A model generated the notes under the pieces. It made no database searches. It was given only the letters and a program-made list of their open reading frames with translations, and had not been told where the DNA came from. From an uncultured Lachnospiraceae bacterium (GTDB taxonomy: Bacteria; Bacillota; Clostridia; Lachnospirales; Lachnospiraceae), in contig CAKRJH010000003.1 in NCBI GenBank assembly GCA_934351255.1, forward strand, positions 1 through 64,000: DNA of 64,000 nt, in the 5' to 3' direction. The position numbers and the translations under genes were made by a program. The first letter of the stretch is position 1. Each line of letters starts with the position of its first letter. Shown here one piece after another: positions 26,251 to 35,364 of the stretch.

Positions 26251-27909
26251 CTACATCAGGGTGGAGAACAGGTTCAGGATCGGCTGGATCAATTTCCAGC
26301 GAAGCGGACGTCTCTTCCACTCTTCATAGGTAATCTCCCTGCTTATTGCAAAAGTTTCCTCAAAATCTTTCTTCATCCGCTGCTGTACCTGCGGCCCGGA
26401 TAGCCATGCACCGTTCTCATAATGCAGATAAAAGCTGCGGTAATCCATATTGACGGTACCGACAATAGCCGCATCCTCCGTGAGCACCTGTTTGGCATGG
26501 ATAAATCCCGGCGTGTATTCATAGATCTTCACGCCACCCCGCAGAAGTTCTCCGTAATTATAATTGGTCAGCAGCTTCACCTGTTTCTTATCCGGGATCG
26601 CCGGAGTGATGATGCGCACATCCACACCACGTCTGGCAGCCTCCACCAGAGACATCTTCATGTAGTCCTCAATGATCAGGTACGGCGTCGTGATATACAG
26701 AAACTCATCCGAATTATTGATCATCTGATTGTACAGACGTTCAATGGAATTATACGGGCTGAATACCGGTCCATCCGCGATCACAGCACAGTACGTGTCT
26801 CCGCTGTCACATACCCCGTCAGCCTTAAAGGCCAGATAATCGATATGCTCCTTTACCACGCCACAGGCTTCCCACATCTGTAAAAAGACCACGGTCAGCC
26901 CCCAGACGCCCTCTCCGCAGATCTTGACACCGGTATCCTTCCAGACACCGAACCGGGACACAAGATTGGCATATTCATCCGCCAGATTAAATCCTCCGGT
27001 GAATCCAACCTTACCATCCACCACCACGATCTTCTGATGGGTACGGAAGTTCATATACAGACTGGAGGTATATTTGTGGATCGGGTTAAACACGCGGACC
27101 TGAAATCCCTCATGTTCAAGCTGCTGCTTGAAATACTTGGGCGTACGGATCGCTGCCCCAAAATCATCATACATGAAATATACCTCTACGCCCTCTTTGA
27201 TCTTGCGTTTCAGGATCTCATGCATCTTATCCCAGAGTGCTCCCTGCGCCACGATAAAAAAATCCATCAATATAAATCGTTCGGCTTTAGCTACCTCCTC
27301 AAAAATCGCCTCGAAGGCATCCTCTCCCATCGCATAGTATTCTACCTGATTGGCCTGTGTCAATGCAAATCCATCGGTAGACAGATTGCGCACCATCCTG
27401 ATCGTATCCGGATTTTCCGCCAAAAATCCATCTAACACCGCAGGATCCTGTTTCAGAAACTTCTGCCCGTATCGGAACTGATGCAGAATGTGCTGATTCA
27501 ATCTCTTTCTGCGGCCGCGCACTCTGCCCCACAGAAAATACATGACAAACCCCGAGATCGGCAGGATCAGCACGATTGATATCCAGGCAAGCCGATAGGA
27601 TGGGCTGGTATTGCGGTTGACGAGAGCCACGATGGCGATCACCGCACAAATCTCGAGCAGATAATAAAACTGCACGGTATTCTCCCGGAACAGCATCGGC
27701 AGACACAGGATCAGGCCGATCTGAAAAAACACGATGAACGCAGTCACAAGCACGCGCAGAAAACCGCTCAGATGCGTCTGGATCCGTCCGGTCATACCGT
27801 CCAGATACTTTCGCTTGCGGGTTCCGTCCGACTGTTTTTCTCTATTCTTTTGCTGCCTCTTTTCCCAACGGGCATATGCCTGTTCAGGCCCAAAAAAGTT
27901 TTTATCCAT
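26251..27909 (-). CDS. cls: Cardiolipin synthase
   Basis: This membrane phospholipase-D superfamily enzyme condenses two phosphatidylglycerols. The 552-aa protein has a basic cytosolic start, three N-terminal hydrophobic segments (about 47-130), and two HKD motifs: HQKIVVVDGKVGFTGG and HAKQVLTEDAAIVGT. It starts at 27909 after GGAG. Its leader holds a 40-bp tandem repeat with TATAAT in each unit (27916-27996). Confidence 0.93.
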   Translation of the reverse strand: MDKNFFGPEQAYARWEKRQQKNREKQSDGTRKRKYLDGMTGRIQTHLSGFLRVLVTAFIVFFQIGLILCLPMLFRENTVQFYYLLEICAVIAIVALVNRNTSPSYRLAWISIVLILPISGFVMYFLWGRVRGRRKRLNQHILHQFRYGQKFLKQDPAVLDGFLAENPDTIRMVRNLSTDGFALTQANQVEYYAMGEDAFEAIFEEVAKAERFILMDFFIVAQGALWDKMHEILKRKIKEGVEVYFMYDDFGAAIRTPKYFKQQLEHEGFQVRVFNPIHKYTSSLYMNFRTHQKIVVVDGKVGFTGGFNLADEYANLVSRFGVWKDTGVKICGEGVWGLTVVFLQMWEACGVVKEHIDYLAFKADGVCDSGDTYCAVIADGPVFSPYNSIERLYNQMINNSDEFLYITTPYLIIEDYMKMSLVEAARRGVDVRIITPAIPDKKQVKLLTNYNYGELLRGGVKIYEYTPGFIHAKQVLTEDAAIVGTVNMDYRSFYLHYENGAWLSGPQVQQRMKKDFEETFAISREITYEEWKRRPLRWKLIQPILNLFSTLM

Positions 27910-27915
27910 TTCTGA

Positions 27916-27996
27916 ATTCTCCGATGTTTTTTCTCGCTTATCTATTATATGCTATCATTCTCCGATGTTTTTTCTCGCCTATCTATTATATGCTAT
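27916..27996. repeat. Tandem 40-bp direct repeat in the cls/yprB-like divergent region
   Basis: Two 40-base copies (27916-27955 and 27957-27996) differ at one base and are separated by one base. Each contains TATAAT on the minus strand, so the cls -10 region may be duplicated. It is close to the start of cls and may arise by slippage. Confidence 0.85.
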
Positions 27997-28071
27997 TCTA
28001 GGATAAACCGCAAACTTCTGCTATAATTGACATAAACACCATATATGAGAAAGGATTGTGAGACAAACGCA

Positions 28072-29220
28072 ATGTTAACTTATACCTATCATATACCGGA
28101 CAGTCCGGAATTATGCTGGATCGATCAGCTCCCGCAGGCCAGAGAAGACATCTGCTTTTTCGATATTGAGACCACCGGTCTGTCCCCGAAGGCATCCTCC
28201 CTGTATCTGCTCGGCGTCATGACCTGGGATGCCTCCCGGAAGGACTGGACACTCGTACAGTGGTTTGCCGACAATTATCACAGTGAAGTCCCGATGATCG
28301 AAGCCTTCTTCCGGCTTCTTGCCGGCAGGAAACTGCTCTGTCATTTCAATGGTGATACCTTCGATATCCCTTATATTCTCCACAAATGCCAGAAGCACCA
28401 GATCACCGTGGACGCCCATACCGACCGCCTTCTACACGAAGATTCCTTTGATCTGCTCAAGCACATCCGCCCCCTCAAGAAAAAGCTGGGTCTGATCCAC
28501 GCAAATCAGACCGCTCTGGAACGCTGGCTTGGAATCCACCGTGAGGATGAGTACGATGGCGGCCGGCTGATCCCGGTATATGCCCAGTACATGCAGCAAA
28601 AAATCCTGCATCCCGAACAGGCCGAGGATTCCCTTCACCTGCTCCTCCTTCACAATCATGACGATATGCTGGGCATGCTGCAGGTCGGACGGCTTCTGTC
28701 CTATGAATCAGCCCTGCTGCAACCGGACCTTTCCTATGCCGACAGCCAATGGTCAGCGCAGCCCGGACAGATCTGCAAGATCCATGGTACGCTCCACACA
28801 CCGGTTCCAAAGCCGGTGTCTCTCACCGGTTCGCAGGATTCCCGGATCCACCTCGACATACACGAGGATACGATCACACTCACTCTGCCGGTTTTTCAGG
28901 GAGAATGCAGACATTTCTTTAACGATTACCGGAATTATTATTATCTCCCGATGGAGGACACCGCCATTCACAAAAGCGTCGGTGAATTTGTCGATCCGTC
29001 GAGCCGCAAGAAGGCTACCGCCGCCACCTGTTATGTCCGCCAGAGCGGGTCCTACCTGCCACTTTCGTTCACGAAGAAATCGCAGTGCAGGGACTGTACG
29101 CAGACATTATTTTTCACGGAATATCAGGTACTTCCGGCTTATATAAACTGCAAACCGGGTCAGGAAGATCCGACTGTGATGGAGTGGATCCTGAGGACAC
29201 AGGTTCCGCTGCTGCCCTGA
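28072..29220 (+). CDS. YprB-like RNase H-fold 3'-5' exonuclease
   Basis: This is a DEDD-type exonuclease of the YprB family (382 aa). ExoI box is CFFDIETTGLS, ExoII CHFNGDTFDIPYI, and ExoIII LLLHNHDDMLGML. The C-terminal part (from about 220) is beta-rich with Cys near KSQCRDC. The ATG at 28072 (MLTYTYHIP) is preferred; an in-frame ATG at 28045 lacks a ribosome site. Transcribed divergently from cls and converging on rpmF. Substrate is unknown; in other Firmicutes the gene is often near RecQ-like helicases, absent here. Confidence 0.8.
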   Translation: MLTYTYHIPDSPELCWIDQLPQAREDICFFDIETTGLSPKASSLYLLGVMTWDASRKDWTLVQWFADNYHSEVPMIEAFFRLLAGRKLLCHFNGDTFDIPYILHKCQKHQITVDAHTDRLLHEDSFDLLKHIRPLKKKLGLIHANQTALERWLGIHREDEYDGGRLIPVYAQYMQQKILHPEQAEDSLHLLLLHNHDDMLGMLQVGRLLSYESALLQPDLSYADSQWSAQPGQICKIHGTLHTPVPKPVSLTGSQDSRIHLDIHEDTITLTLPVFQGECRHFFNDYRNYYYLPMEDTAIHKSVGEFVDPSSRKKATAATCYVRQSGSYLPLSFTKKSQCRDCTQTLFFTEYQVLPAYINCKPGQEDPTVMEWILRTQVPLLP

Positions 29221-29366
29221 GCAAAAGCAAAGCGCTGACTTTGCAAGAATTGCTTTTGCAACTCTTGTTGGCCTGTCACCACATTACAGCCTTTTCCTAT
29301 TACATGAGCAAAAGCAAAGCCAACGCTTTGCTTTGCATCACCACATTACAGCAGTTTTCTATAACT
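29221..29366. repeat. Intergenic repeats and hairpins before the terminator
   Basis: A 15-base GAGCAAAAGCAAAGC recurs at 29220-29234 and 29308-29322, and CACCACATTACAGC at about 29278-29291 and 29340-29353. Each GAGCAAAAGC unit has a partner TTGCTTTTGC or GCTTTGC that can form a hairpin. No gene is seen here. Confidence 0.7.
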
Positions 29367-29401
29367 AAAAAAGGCTGTCGTACCAGGTACGACAGCCTTT
29401 T
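29367..29401. terminator. Bidirectional terminator between yprB-like gene and rpmF
   Basis: A perfect 12-bp inverted repeat (29373-29384 with 29386-29397) is flanked by A's on the left and T's on the right, serving both convergent genes. Confidence 0.9.
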
Positions 29402-29416
29402 ATGTTTCGCTTATGA

Positions 29417-29599
29417 TTATTCTGCATTTGCCAGAATTTCTTTTTTGTTATAAGATCCACAAGCCTTGCAAACGCGATGTGGCATCATCAGCGCACCACA
29501 CTTGCTGCACTTTACCAAATTTGGAGCACTCATCTTCCAGTTTGCTCTTCTCTTATCTCTTCTTGCTTTAGAAGATTTATTCTTTGGACAGATAGACAT
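29417..29599 (-). CDS. rpmF: 50S ribosomal protein L32
   Basis: This 60-residue basic protein has the L32 start MSICPKNKSSKARRD and a zinc ribbon CSKCGALMMPHRVCKACG. It has its own perfect promoter (29645-29673). The usual neighbour YceD (DUF177) between ackA and rpmF is missing: only 89 bases lie between them. Confidence 0.97.
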   Translation of the reverse strand: MSICPKNKSSKARRDKRRANWKMSAPNLVKCSKCGALMMPHRVCKACGSYNKKEILANAE

Positions 29600-29644
29600 T
29601 CTTACACCTCCTGCTAATATTCCTTACTTAACAACACTTTTTCG

Positions 29645-29673
29645 ATTATATCAATTCAACTTTTGTTTGTCAA
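29645..29673 (-). promoter_or_regulatory. rpmF promoter
   Basis: Minus strand -35 TTGACA (29668-29673), 17-base spacer, -10 TATAAT (29645-29650): a consensus sigma-A promoter located 45 bases before rpmF. Confidence 0.9.
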
Positions 29674-29688
29674 TATGAATTCTGAAAA

Positions 29689-30876
29689 TTATCCGAGAAC
29701 CTCTACGGTCTCTCTGGCAATCTTCAGCTCCTCATTCGTCGGAACCACCCATACCGGAATGGAACTGTCGTCTGTGGAGATCTTCATCTCTTTGCCGCGC
29801 TCCGTGTTGCGGGCCGGATCCAGCTTGACACCCAATGCAGACAGGCCATTCATGATCATCTCACGGACTTCCAGATTGTTCTCGCCTGCTCCGGCAGTCA
29901 GCGCAATGACATCGGCTCCGCCCATCGCTACATAATATGCGCCCACGTACTTGCATACACGGTACACCATAACTTCCAGTGCATTCTGCGCGTTCTGGTC
30001 GCCGCTCTGTGCTGCATCCACCAGATCACGATAATCGTTGGATACGCCGGAGATTCCCAGTACACCGGACTCTTTGTTCAGCATCTGAATAACCTCTCCG
30101 ACCGTCTTGCCCTCTTTGTTGCAGATGTACTCGACAATCGCAGGATCCAGATCTCCGGAACGGGTTCCCATCACAAGACCCTCCAGAGGAGTCATGCCCA
30201 TGCTGGTGTCCACGGATTTGCCGTTGACCACTGCAGAAATACTGGCACCGCTTCCGATATGGCAGACAATGATACGTGAATTCTCAAGATCCAGTCCTGC
30301 GAGTTCTGCCACGCGTCTGGATACAAATCCATGACTGGTTCCGTGGAATCCGTAACGGCGTACGCCATACTCCTCGTAGTATTTTTTCGGAATGCCATAT
30401 AAGTAAGCCTTTGCAGGCATGGTCTGATGAAATGCCGTATCAAATACTGCAACATTTGGTACACCCGGCATAACAGACTGGCATGCACGGATTCCCAGAA
30501 TATTGGCAGGATTATGCAATGGTGCAAGATCATTGCAGGACTCGATCTCACGGATCACATCCTCGTCAATGAGAACAGACTTGGCAAATTTCTCACCACC
30601 ATGAACGACACGGTGTCCTACCGCCTGGATCTCATCCAGGGACTGTAACACCCCGTTCTCCGGAGCAACCAGCGCATCCAATACGGTCTTGATCGCCACC
30701 GCATGATCCGGAAGATCGATATGCTGTTCCTTTTTCTCTCCGTTTACCTTGATGGAAAAAATACCATCCAGTCCGATTCTCTCACACTGTCCGGAAGCGG
30801 ACACTGCCTCGGTCTCTGAATCGATCAGCTGATACTTCAGAGACGAACTACCACAATTCACGACTAATACTTTCAT
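29689..30876 (-). CDS. ackA: Acetate kinase
   Basis: It transfers phosphate from acetyl phosphate to ADP, giving ATP and acetate. The 395-aa protein has the start MKVLVVNCGSSSLKYQ and motifs HRVVHGGEKF and FDTAFH with catalytic Arg/Asp. The start follows GAGGAG, 24 bases after pta, the partner enzyme. Confidence 0.97.
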   Translation of the reverse strand: MKVLVVNCGSSSLKYQLIDSETEAVSASGQCERIGLDGIFSIKVNGEKKEQHIDLPDHAVAIKTVLDALVAPENGVLQSLDEIQAVGHRVVHGGEKFAKSVLIDEDVIREIESCNDLAPLHNPANILGIRACQSVMPGVPNVAVFDTAFHQTMPAKAYLYGIPKKYYEEYGVRRYGFHGTSHGFVSRRVAELAGLDLENSRIIVCHIGSGASISAVVNGKSVDTSMGMTPLEGLVMGTRSGDLDPAIVEYICNKEGKTVGEVIQMLNKESGVLGISGVSNDYRDLVDAAQSGDQNAQNALEVMVYRVCKYVGAYYVAMGGADVIALTAGAGENNLEVREMIMNGLSALGVKLDPARNTERGKEMKISTDDSSIPVWVVPTNEELKIARETVEVLG

Positions 30877-30900
30877 GACTCTCCTCTTTTCTTATCTATA

Positions 30901-31902
30901 TTACTTTAACTGTGCCTGTACGGCTGTCAGTGCAATAACACCTACGATATCCTCTGCCACACATCCACGGGACAGATCATTGACCGGGCTGGAAATACCC
31001 TGCAGCATCGGTCCATACGCCTCAGCCTTGGCCAGACGCTGTACCAGCTTGTAACTGATATTACCACAGTCCAGATTCGGGAATACAAGGACATTGGCCT
31101 TACCTGCCACCTCACTGCCCGGTGCCTTGGTCTTTGCAACTTCCGGTACGATCGCTGCATCAGACTGAAGCTCACCGTCAATGATAAGCTGTGGATACTT
31201 CTCCTTGGCAATACGGGTTGCCTCTACCATCTTGTCCACCAGAGGATGCTTGGCACTTCCCTTGGTCGAATGGGAAAGCATGGCAATGATCGGCTTGTTT
31301 CCCACCAGATTGCGGAAACTCTTGGAACTGCTGTGTGCAATGCAGGCCAGTTCTTCCGGTGTCGGATCCTGATTCAGACCACAGTCTGCAAACAGGAATG
31401 TTCCGTTCTCACCATACTCGCAGTTTGGCACATCCAGGATAAAGAAACCGGATACCAGTTCTGTTCCCGGTGCCGTCTTCAGGATCTGTAAAGACGGACG
31501 AAGTACATCGGCCGTCGCATGGCAGGCACCTGCTACCATACCGTCAGCATCCTTGCATTTGACCATCATAACACCAAACATGATGTAATTTTCCAACAGC
31601 TCCTGGCGCGCACGCTCCAGAGTCATGCCCTTGGCCTTGCGCAGCTCATAAAGTAATTCTACATATTCATCCAGTTTCGGACTGGTCTCCGGATTGACCA
31701 CAGTCGCTCCGCTCAGGTCAACATCCAGCCAGTGGGACCCATCCATAATCTTTTCCTCATCTCCCACAAGGACCAGATCTGCTGTCCCCTCCTCTAAAAC
31801 CTTCGCTGCTGCGATCAGGGTTCTCTTATCTCTGGTCTCAGGTAAAACGATGGTTTTCTTGTCCTGTTTTGCTCTTGCTTTGATCTCGTCAATGAACTTC
31901 AT
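30901..31902 (-). CDS. pta: Phosphate acetyltransferase
   Basis: It turns acetyl-CoA and phosphate into acetyl phosphate. The 333-aa protein is the short form (catalytic domain only, no DRTGG N-terminus). It ends with the SPVNDLSRGC region typical of the family. The start follows AGGAGG. It is upstream of ackA in one operon. Confidence 0.96.
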   Translation of the reverse strand: MKFIDEIKARAKQDKKTIVLPETRDKRTLIAAAKVLEEGTADLVLVGDEEKIMDGSHWLDVDLSGATVVNPETSPKLDEYVELLYELRKAKGMTLERARQELLENYIMFGVMMVKCKDADGMVAGACHATADVLRPSLQILKTAPGTELVSGFFILDVPNCEYGENGTFLFADCGLNQDPTPEELACIAHSSSKSFRNLVGNKPIIAMLSHSTKGSAKHPLVDKMVEATRIAKEKYPQLIIDGELQSDAAIVPEVAKTKAPGSEVAGKANVLVFPNLDCGNISYKLVQRLAKAEAYGPMLQGISSPVNDLSRGCVAEDIVGVIALTAVQAQLK

Positions 31903-31928
31903 CTGTTTTTCCTCCTACGTTGCCTATA

Positions 31929-32804
31929 TTATCTATGGGTCCCCATAAAGAACAGTGCTACCGTTCCGGGACCGGAATGTGCTCCGATCACAGGGTCCAG
32001 AATATGGATGACCACATCCTGCACCGGAAATTTCTCACGGACCTTCTTTGCCACATACTCTGCATCTTCCAGACAGTCACCGTGGCTGATAAACACAGTC
32101 TGATTGTCCGGCTCGATCACGGTCTCTTCCATATGTTTCACCAGCGCGTCCAGAGATTTGCGCCTACCGCGGACATTACCCATGGCGATCAGATGTCCCT
32201 CATCATCCACATGGAGAACCGGCTTGATATTCAGCGCCGTGCCGATCACCGCCGTGGAGGCGGATATTCGTCCCCCCCGTTTCAGGAAGAACAGATCGTC
32301 TACCGTAAACCAGTGGCATGCATTCTTCCAATGCTCCTGAAGCCACTCATAATTCTCCTCAAGACTCATCCCCTGCTCGCGGTTATGTACCAGGTAGTAC
32401 ACCAGAAGCCCCTCTCCGAGGGCTGCAGCCCGGGAATCAAATCCGTAGATCTTGCGCTGAGGATACTCTTCCCCGAGTTCCTGGATCACCAGGCTCACAG
32501 CCTGATATGTTCCGCTGAGTCCGGAAGAAAACCCCAGATATAATACATCTTTTCCTGCTCTAAGGCAAGGCTCAATAATCGCTCTGGCATCATCCATGCC
32601 AACCTGTGCCGTACTGATGCTCTTCTTCTCGCGCATCATCGTGTAGAAAGGTGCCAGATCCATGGGTTTTCCGTCCTGATATCCCTTGACTTCCTCACCA
32701 TCCACATAGTAGTTCAACGCCAGTACGGGAATCTCGTATTTCTCGATCATCTCGGCCGGCAGGTTTGCTGTCGATTCGGTTATAATCATATAATCGTATT
32801 CCAT
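31929..32804 (-). CDS. DegV-family fatty-acid-binding protein
   Basis: This cytosolic protein (291 aa) is a DegV/FakB fold: N-terminal EDD domain with a fatty-acid pocket (ITESTANLPAEM, TAQVGMDDA, LGFSSGLSGTYQAV) and a C-terminal alpha/beta part with GAHSGPGTVALFFMG. In Firmicutes such proteins hand exogenous fatty acids to a kinase; FakA is not in the window. It starts after GGAGGG, 15 bases from an inverted repeat in its leader. Confidence 0.9.
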   Translation of the reverse strand: MEYDYMIITESTANLPAEMIEKYEIPVLALNYYVDGEEVKGYQDGKPMDLAPFYTMMREKKSISTAQVGMDDARAIIEPCLRAGKDVLYLGFSSGLSGTYQAVSLVIQELGEEYPQRKIYGFDSRAAALGEGLLVYYLVHNREQGMSLEENYEWLQEHWKNACHWFTVDDLFFLKRGGRISASTAVIGTALNIKPVLHVDDEGHLIAMGNVRGRRKSLDALVKHMEETVIEPDNQTVFISHGDCLEDAEYVAKKVREKFPVQDVVIHILDPVIGAHSGPGTVALFFMGTHR

Positions 32805-32816
32805 AAGCCCTCCTTT

Positions 32817-32879
32817 CCATAGACATTTGCACGTCTATGGCACCATTTCAAGTATACTTTATTCCCTTTTCTTTGTCCA
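32817..32879 (-). promoter_or_regulatory. Promoter and inverted repeat before the DegV gene
   Basis: Minus strand -35 TGGACA (32874-32879), 17-base spacer, -10 TATACT (32851-32856). Downstream lies a perfect 8-bp inverted repeat (32817-32824 with 32833-32840), whose edge touches the ribosome site, so it could be an operator or a leader hairpin. Confidence 0.75.
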
Positions 32880-32947
32880 GTACCGCACTGGCAAAGAGCC
32901 ATAAAATTTGTTAAAATGAACATAATACTCAGGAAAGGATTCACAGC

Positions 32948-34147
32948 ATGAAACACATTGGTATTATCGCGGAATATAACCCCCTGCATCTGGGGCATGC
33001 CAGACAACTCGATTATGTGCGCCGTGTTCTCCACGCCGACTGTATCAGTGTCGTGATGAGCGGCGATTTCGTCCAGCGGGGTGCTCCCGCCTGGACCGAC
33101 AAATATCTGCGAGCCCGGATGGCACTGTCTTCCGGTGCAGATCTGATCCTTGCTCTCCCGGTCCGCTACAGTCTCTCCAGTGCGGAAGGCTTTGCCCGCG
33201 GAGGAGTCTCCACCCTCGCTGCGCTCGGCGTGGATGGGATCTGTTTCGGCACGGAAGCGGATTCTCTGGAGCAGCTTCGTGATATTGCAGCCAGACTTCA
33301 TACTCTGAGACACTCCGCGGATTACGACGACCAGCTCCGTGCCCATCTCCGCAGAGGGCTGACCTATCCGCAGGCCCTCACACAGATGTTGTCCTCCCAT
33401 GGAATCTGCCATGCAGGGAATCTCCTTTCCTCTCCCAATAATATTCTCGCCCTCTGCTATCTGGAACAGCTTCAGGAGCTGGCTCCGCAGATCACACCGT
33501 ACGCTCTGCCGCGCAACGACAACGGCTACCACGATACGGATGCATCCGGCAGCATTGTCAGCGCCAGTGCCATCCGGGCCCATCTGACTGCCGACAGTGA
33601 TCTGCCGCAGTTTCGTGACAAACTTCCTACAGAGACCTGGAATCTGCTGCAGGACACCCGCCACTTTGGTATCGGCCCTGACGATTTCTCTGCGGTGCTC
33701 TACTATCACCTCAGGAACTGTCAGGATCCCGGAGAACTGCAATCCTGCGGAATTTCCGAGGATCTGTCAAGGCGCATCCTCAGAGAACTTCCGCAGTTTG
33801 ACCGGGTCAGCACGTTTCTGGATCATCTCAAGACACGCAATCAGACCTACTCCGGGATCAGCCGGGGATTGTTCCGTTTTCTTCTTAATGTACAGCCCCA
33901 GACTCCGGCAGCGCCCTATGCGCGTCTGCTGGGCCTGAGATCCAGTCATTCCAGATTCCTGCGGGCCAGCCGGATTCCGGTCATCACCAAAGTGGCGGAT
34001 GCTCACAGCATTCTTCCACCGGAATCCCTGCCTCTCTGGTCGGAAGATCTGCGGGCTGCCGATCTCTACCGTTTTACTGCCAATGCCCGCTGGAACGCCT
34101 CTCTGCCGGGCGAATATCAACGCTCTCCTCTGCTCATTTCCCCCTGA
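32948..34147 (+). CDS. tmcAL: tRNA(Met) cytidine acetate ligase
   Basis: It makes N4-acetylcytidine at position 34 of elongator tRNA(Met) using acetate and ATP. The 399-aa protein (former YlbM) has an N-terminal nucleotidyltransferase-like domain with NPLHLGHARQL (HxGH), and SGDFVQRG, then a helical C-terminal tRNA part. The start follows AAAGGA. It is divergent from the DegV gene and upstream of DAHP synthase. Confidence 0.93.
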   Translation: MKHIGIIAEYNPLHLGHARQLDYVRRVLHADCISVVMSGDFVQRGAPAWTDKYLRARMALSSGADLILALPVRYSLSSAEGFARGGVSTLAALGVDGICFGTEADSLEQLRDIAARLHTLRHSADYDDQLRAHLRRGLTYPQALTQMLSSHGICHAGNLLSSPNNILALCYLEQLQELAPQITPYALPRNDNGYHDTDASGSIVSASAIRAHLTADSDLPQFRDKLPTETWNLLQDTRHFGIGPDDFSAVLYYHLRNCQDPGELQSCGISEDLSRRILRELPQFDRVSTFLDHLKTRNQTYSGISRGLFRFLLNVQPQTPAAPYARLLGLRSSHSRFLRASRIPVITKVADAHSILPPESLPLWSEDLRAADLYRFTANARWNASLPGEYQRSPLLISP

Positions 34148-34162
34148 TTTTTGGATTTCCCC

Positions 34163-34209
34163 TTGACGAAGCAGGTACATTTCCCTAAAATAAAGCAGGG
34201 TATGTACCT
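34163..34209 (+). promoter_or_regulatory. DAHP synthase promoter embedded in an inverted repeat
   Basis: -35 TTGACG (34163-34168), 17-base spacer, -10 TAAAAT (34186-34191). The -10 lies in the loop of an inverted repeat: CAGGTACAT (34172-34180) and ATGTACCTG (34202-34210). The second arm is followed by TTTTG. It may be a repressor operator, or a weak terminator for tmcAL. Confidence 0.7.
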
Positions 34210-34259
34210 GTTTTGTATATACACATAGAGAAAAGATACTAATAGATTGGAGAAAAACT

Positions 34260-35288
34260 ATGGGCGTTACCTACGTAAAAGAAGTTATGTCACCGGAGGA
34301 ACTGCGTGATGCCTACCCGATGCCGGAAGCTCACCGCAAATTAAAAGCAGAAAGAGACGCACAGATTGCGAAAGTATTTACCGGAGAGTCCGATAAATTT
34401 CTGGTGATCATTGGTCCCTGCTCTGCAGACAACGAAGATTCTGTCTGCGATTATCTGAACCGCCTGGCCAAAGTCCAGGAAAAGGTTGAGGACAAGATCA
34501 TCATCATCCCTCGTATCTACACCAACAAGCCGAGAACGACAGGACAGGGATACAAGGGTATCGTACATCAGCCAGACCCTGAGAAGGCACCGGATCTTTC
34601 CGAGGGTATCATCGCCGTAAGAAAGATGCATCTTCGCTCTATCGCTGAGACACATCTGTTTGCAGCCGACGAGATGCTTTACCCTGAGAACTGGCCATAT
34701 GTTGACGATCTGCTTTCCTACGTTGCAGTAGGTGCCCGTTCCGTCGAAGATCAGCAGCACAGACTGACCGTCAGCGGCATGGACATTCCAGCCGGCATGA
34801 AAAACCCTACCAGTGGAACCTTAAGCATTATGATGAACTCTGTCGTTGCAGCACAGAGCAACCACACGTTCCTGTATCGTCAGTACGAAGTTAAGACGGA
34901 CGGAAACCCACTGGCACACACGATCCTGCGTGGTGCAGTCAACAAACATGATCAGGCTCTTCCAAACTATCACTATGAAGACCTGATGCTGCTCAACGAA
35001 ATGTATCAGAAAATGGATCTGGTCAATCCGGCCTGCATCGTCGATGCAAACCACTCCAACTCCAACAAGAAGTTCTACGAGCAGCCACGTATCGTATCTG
35101 AGGTACTGCACAGCCGCAATGTCTCTGATGATATCCGCAAGCTGGTCAAGGGCGTTATGGTAGAGAGTTATATCGAGGAGGGCAATCAGTCCATCCACGA
35201 TCACATCTACGGAAAGTCCATCACAGACCCATGTCTGGGCTGGGATGCTTCCGAGAGACTGATCTACGATATCGCAGACAAGCTGTAA
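34260..35288 (+). CDS. 3-deoxy-7-phosphoheptulonate (DAHP) synthase, AroFGH type
   Basis: It condenses phosphoenolpyruvate and erythrose 4-phosphate, first step of the shikimate pathway. The 342-aa protein is a type I-alpha enzyme: start region, IIGPCSADNE, RIYTNKPRTTGQGYKG, IPAGMKNPTSG, DANHSNSNKK. Which amino acid inhibits it cannot be read. Codon choice is uniform, as in highly expressed genes. GGAG is seven bases before the ATG. Confidence 0.95.
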   Translation: MGVTYVKEVMSPEELRDAYPMPEAHRKLKAERDAQIAKVFTGESDKFLVIIGPCSADNEDSVCDYLNRLAKVQEKVEDKIIIIPRIYTNKPRTTGQGYKGIVHQPDPEKAPDLSEGIIAVRKMHLRSIAETHLFAADEMLYPENWPYVDDLLSYVAVGARSVEDQQHRLTVSGMDIPAGMKNPTSGTLSIMMNSVVAAQSNHTFLYRQYEVKTDGNPLAHTILRGAVNKHDQALPNYHYEDLMLLNEMYQKMDLVNPACIVDANHSNSNKKFYEQPRIVSEVLHSRNVSDDIRKLVKGVMVESYIEEGNQSIHDHIYGKSITDPCLGWDASERLIYDIADKL

Positions 35289-35317
35289 TAAATACATTGC
35301 AGACGAACCACACTGCC

Positions 35318-35358
35318 AAAAAGAGGAGCTTATGCATGATGCAAAGCTCCTCTTTTTT
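35318..35358. terminator. Bidirectional terminator between DAHP synthase and ung
   Basis: A 10-bp stem (35322-35331 with 35344-35353) is flanked by A's and T's, so it can stop both convergent transcripts. Confidence 0.9.
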
Positions 35359-35364
35359 ATTTTA

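Noticed and set aside
32786..33742. Minus-strand frame opposite tmcAL
   Set aside because: Shadow of tmcAL, which has the HxGH motif and a ribosome site.
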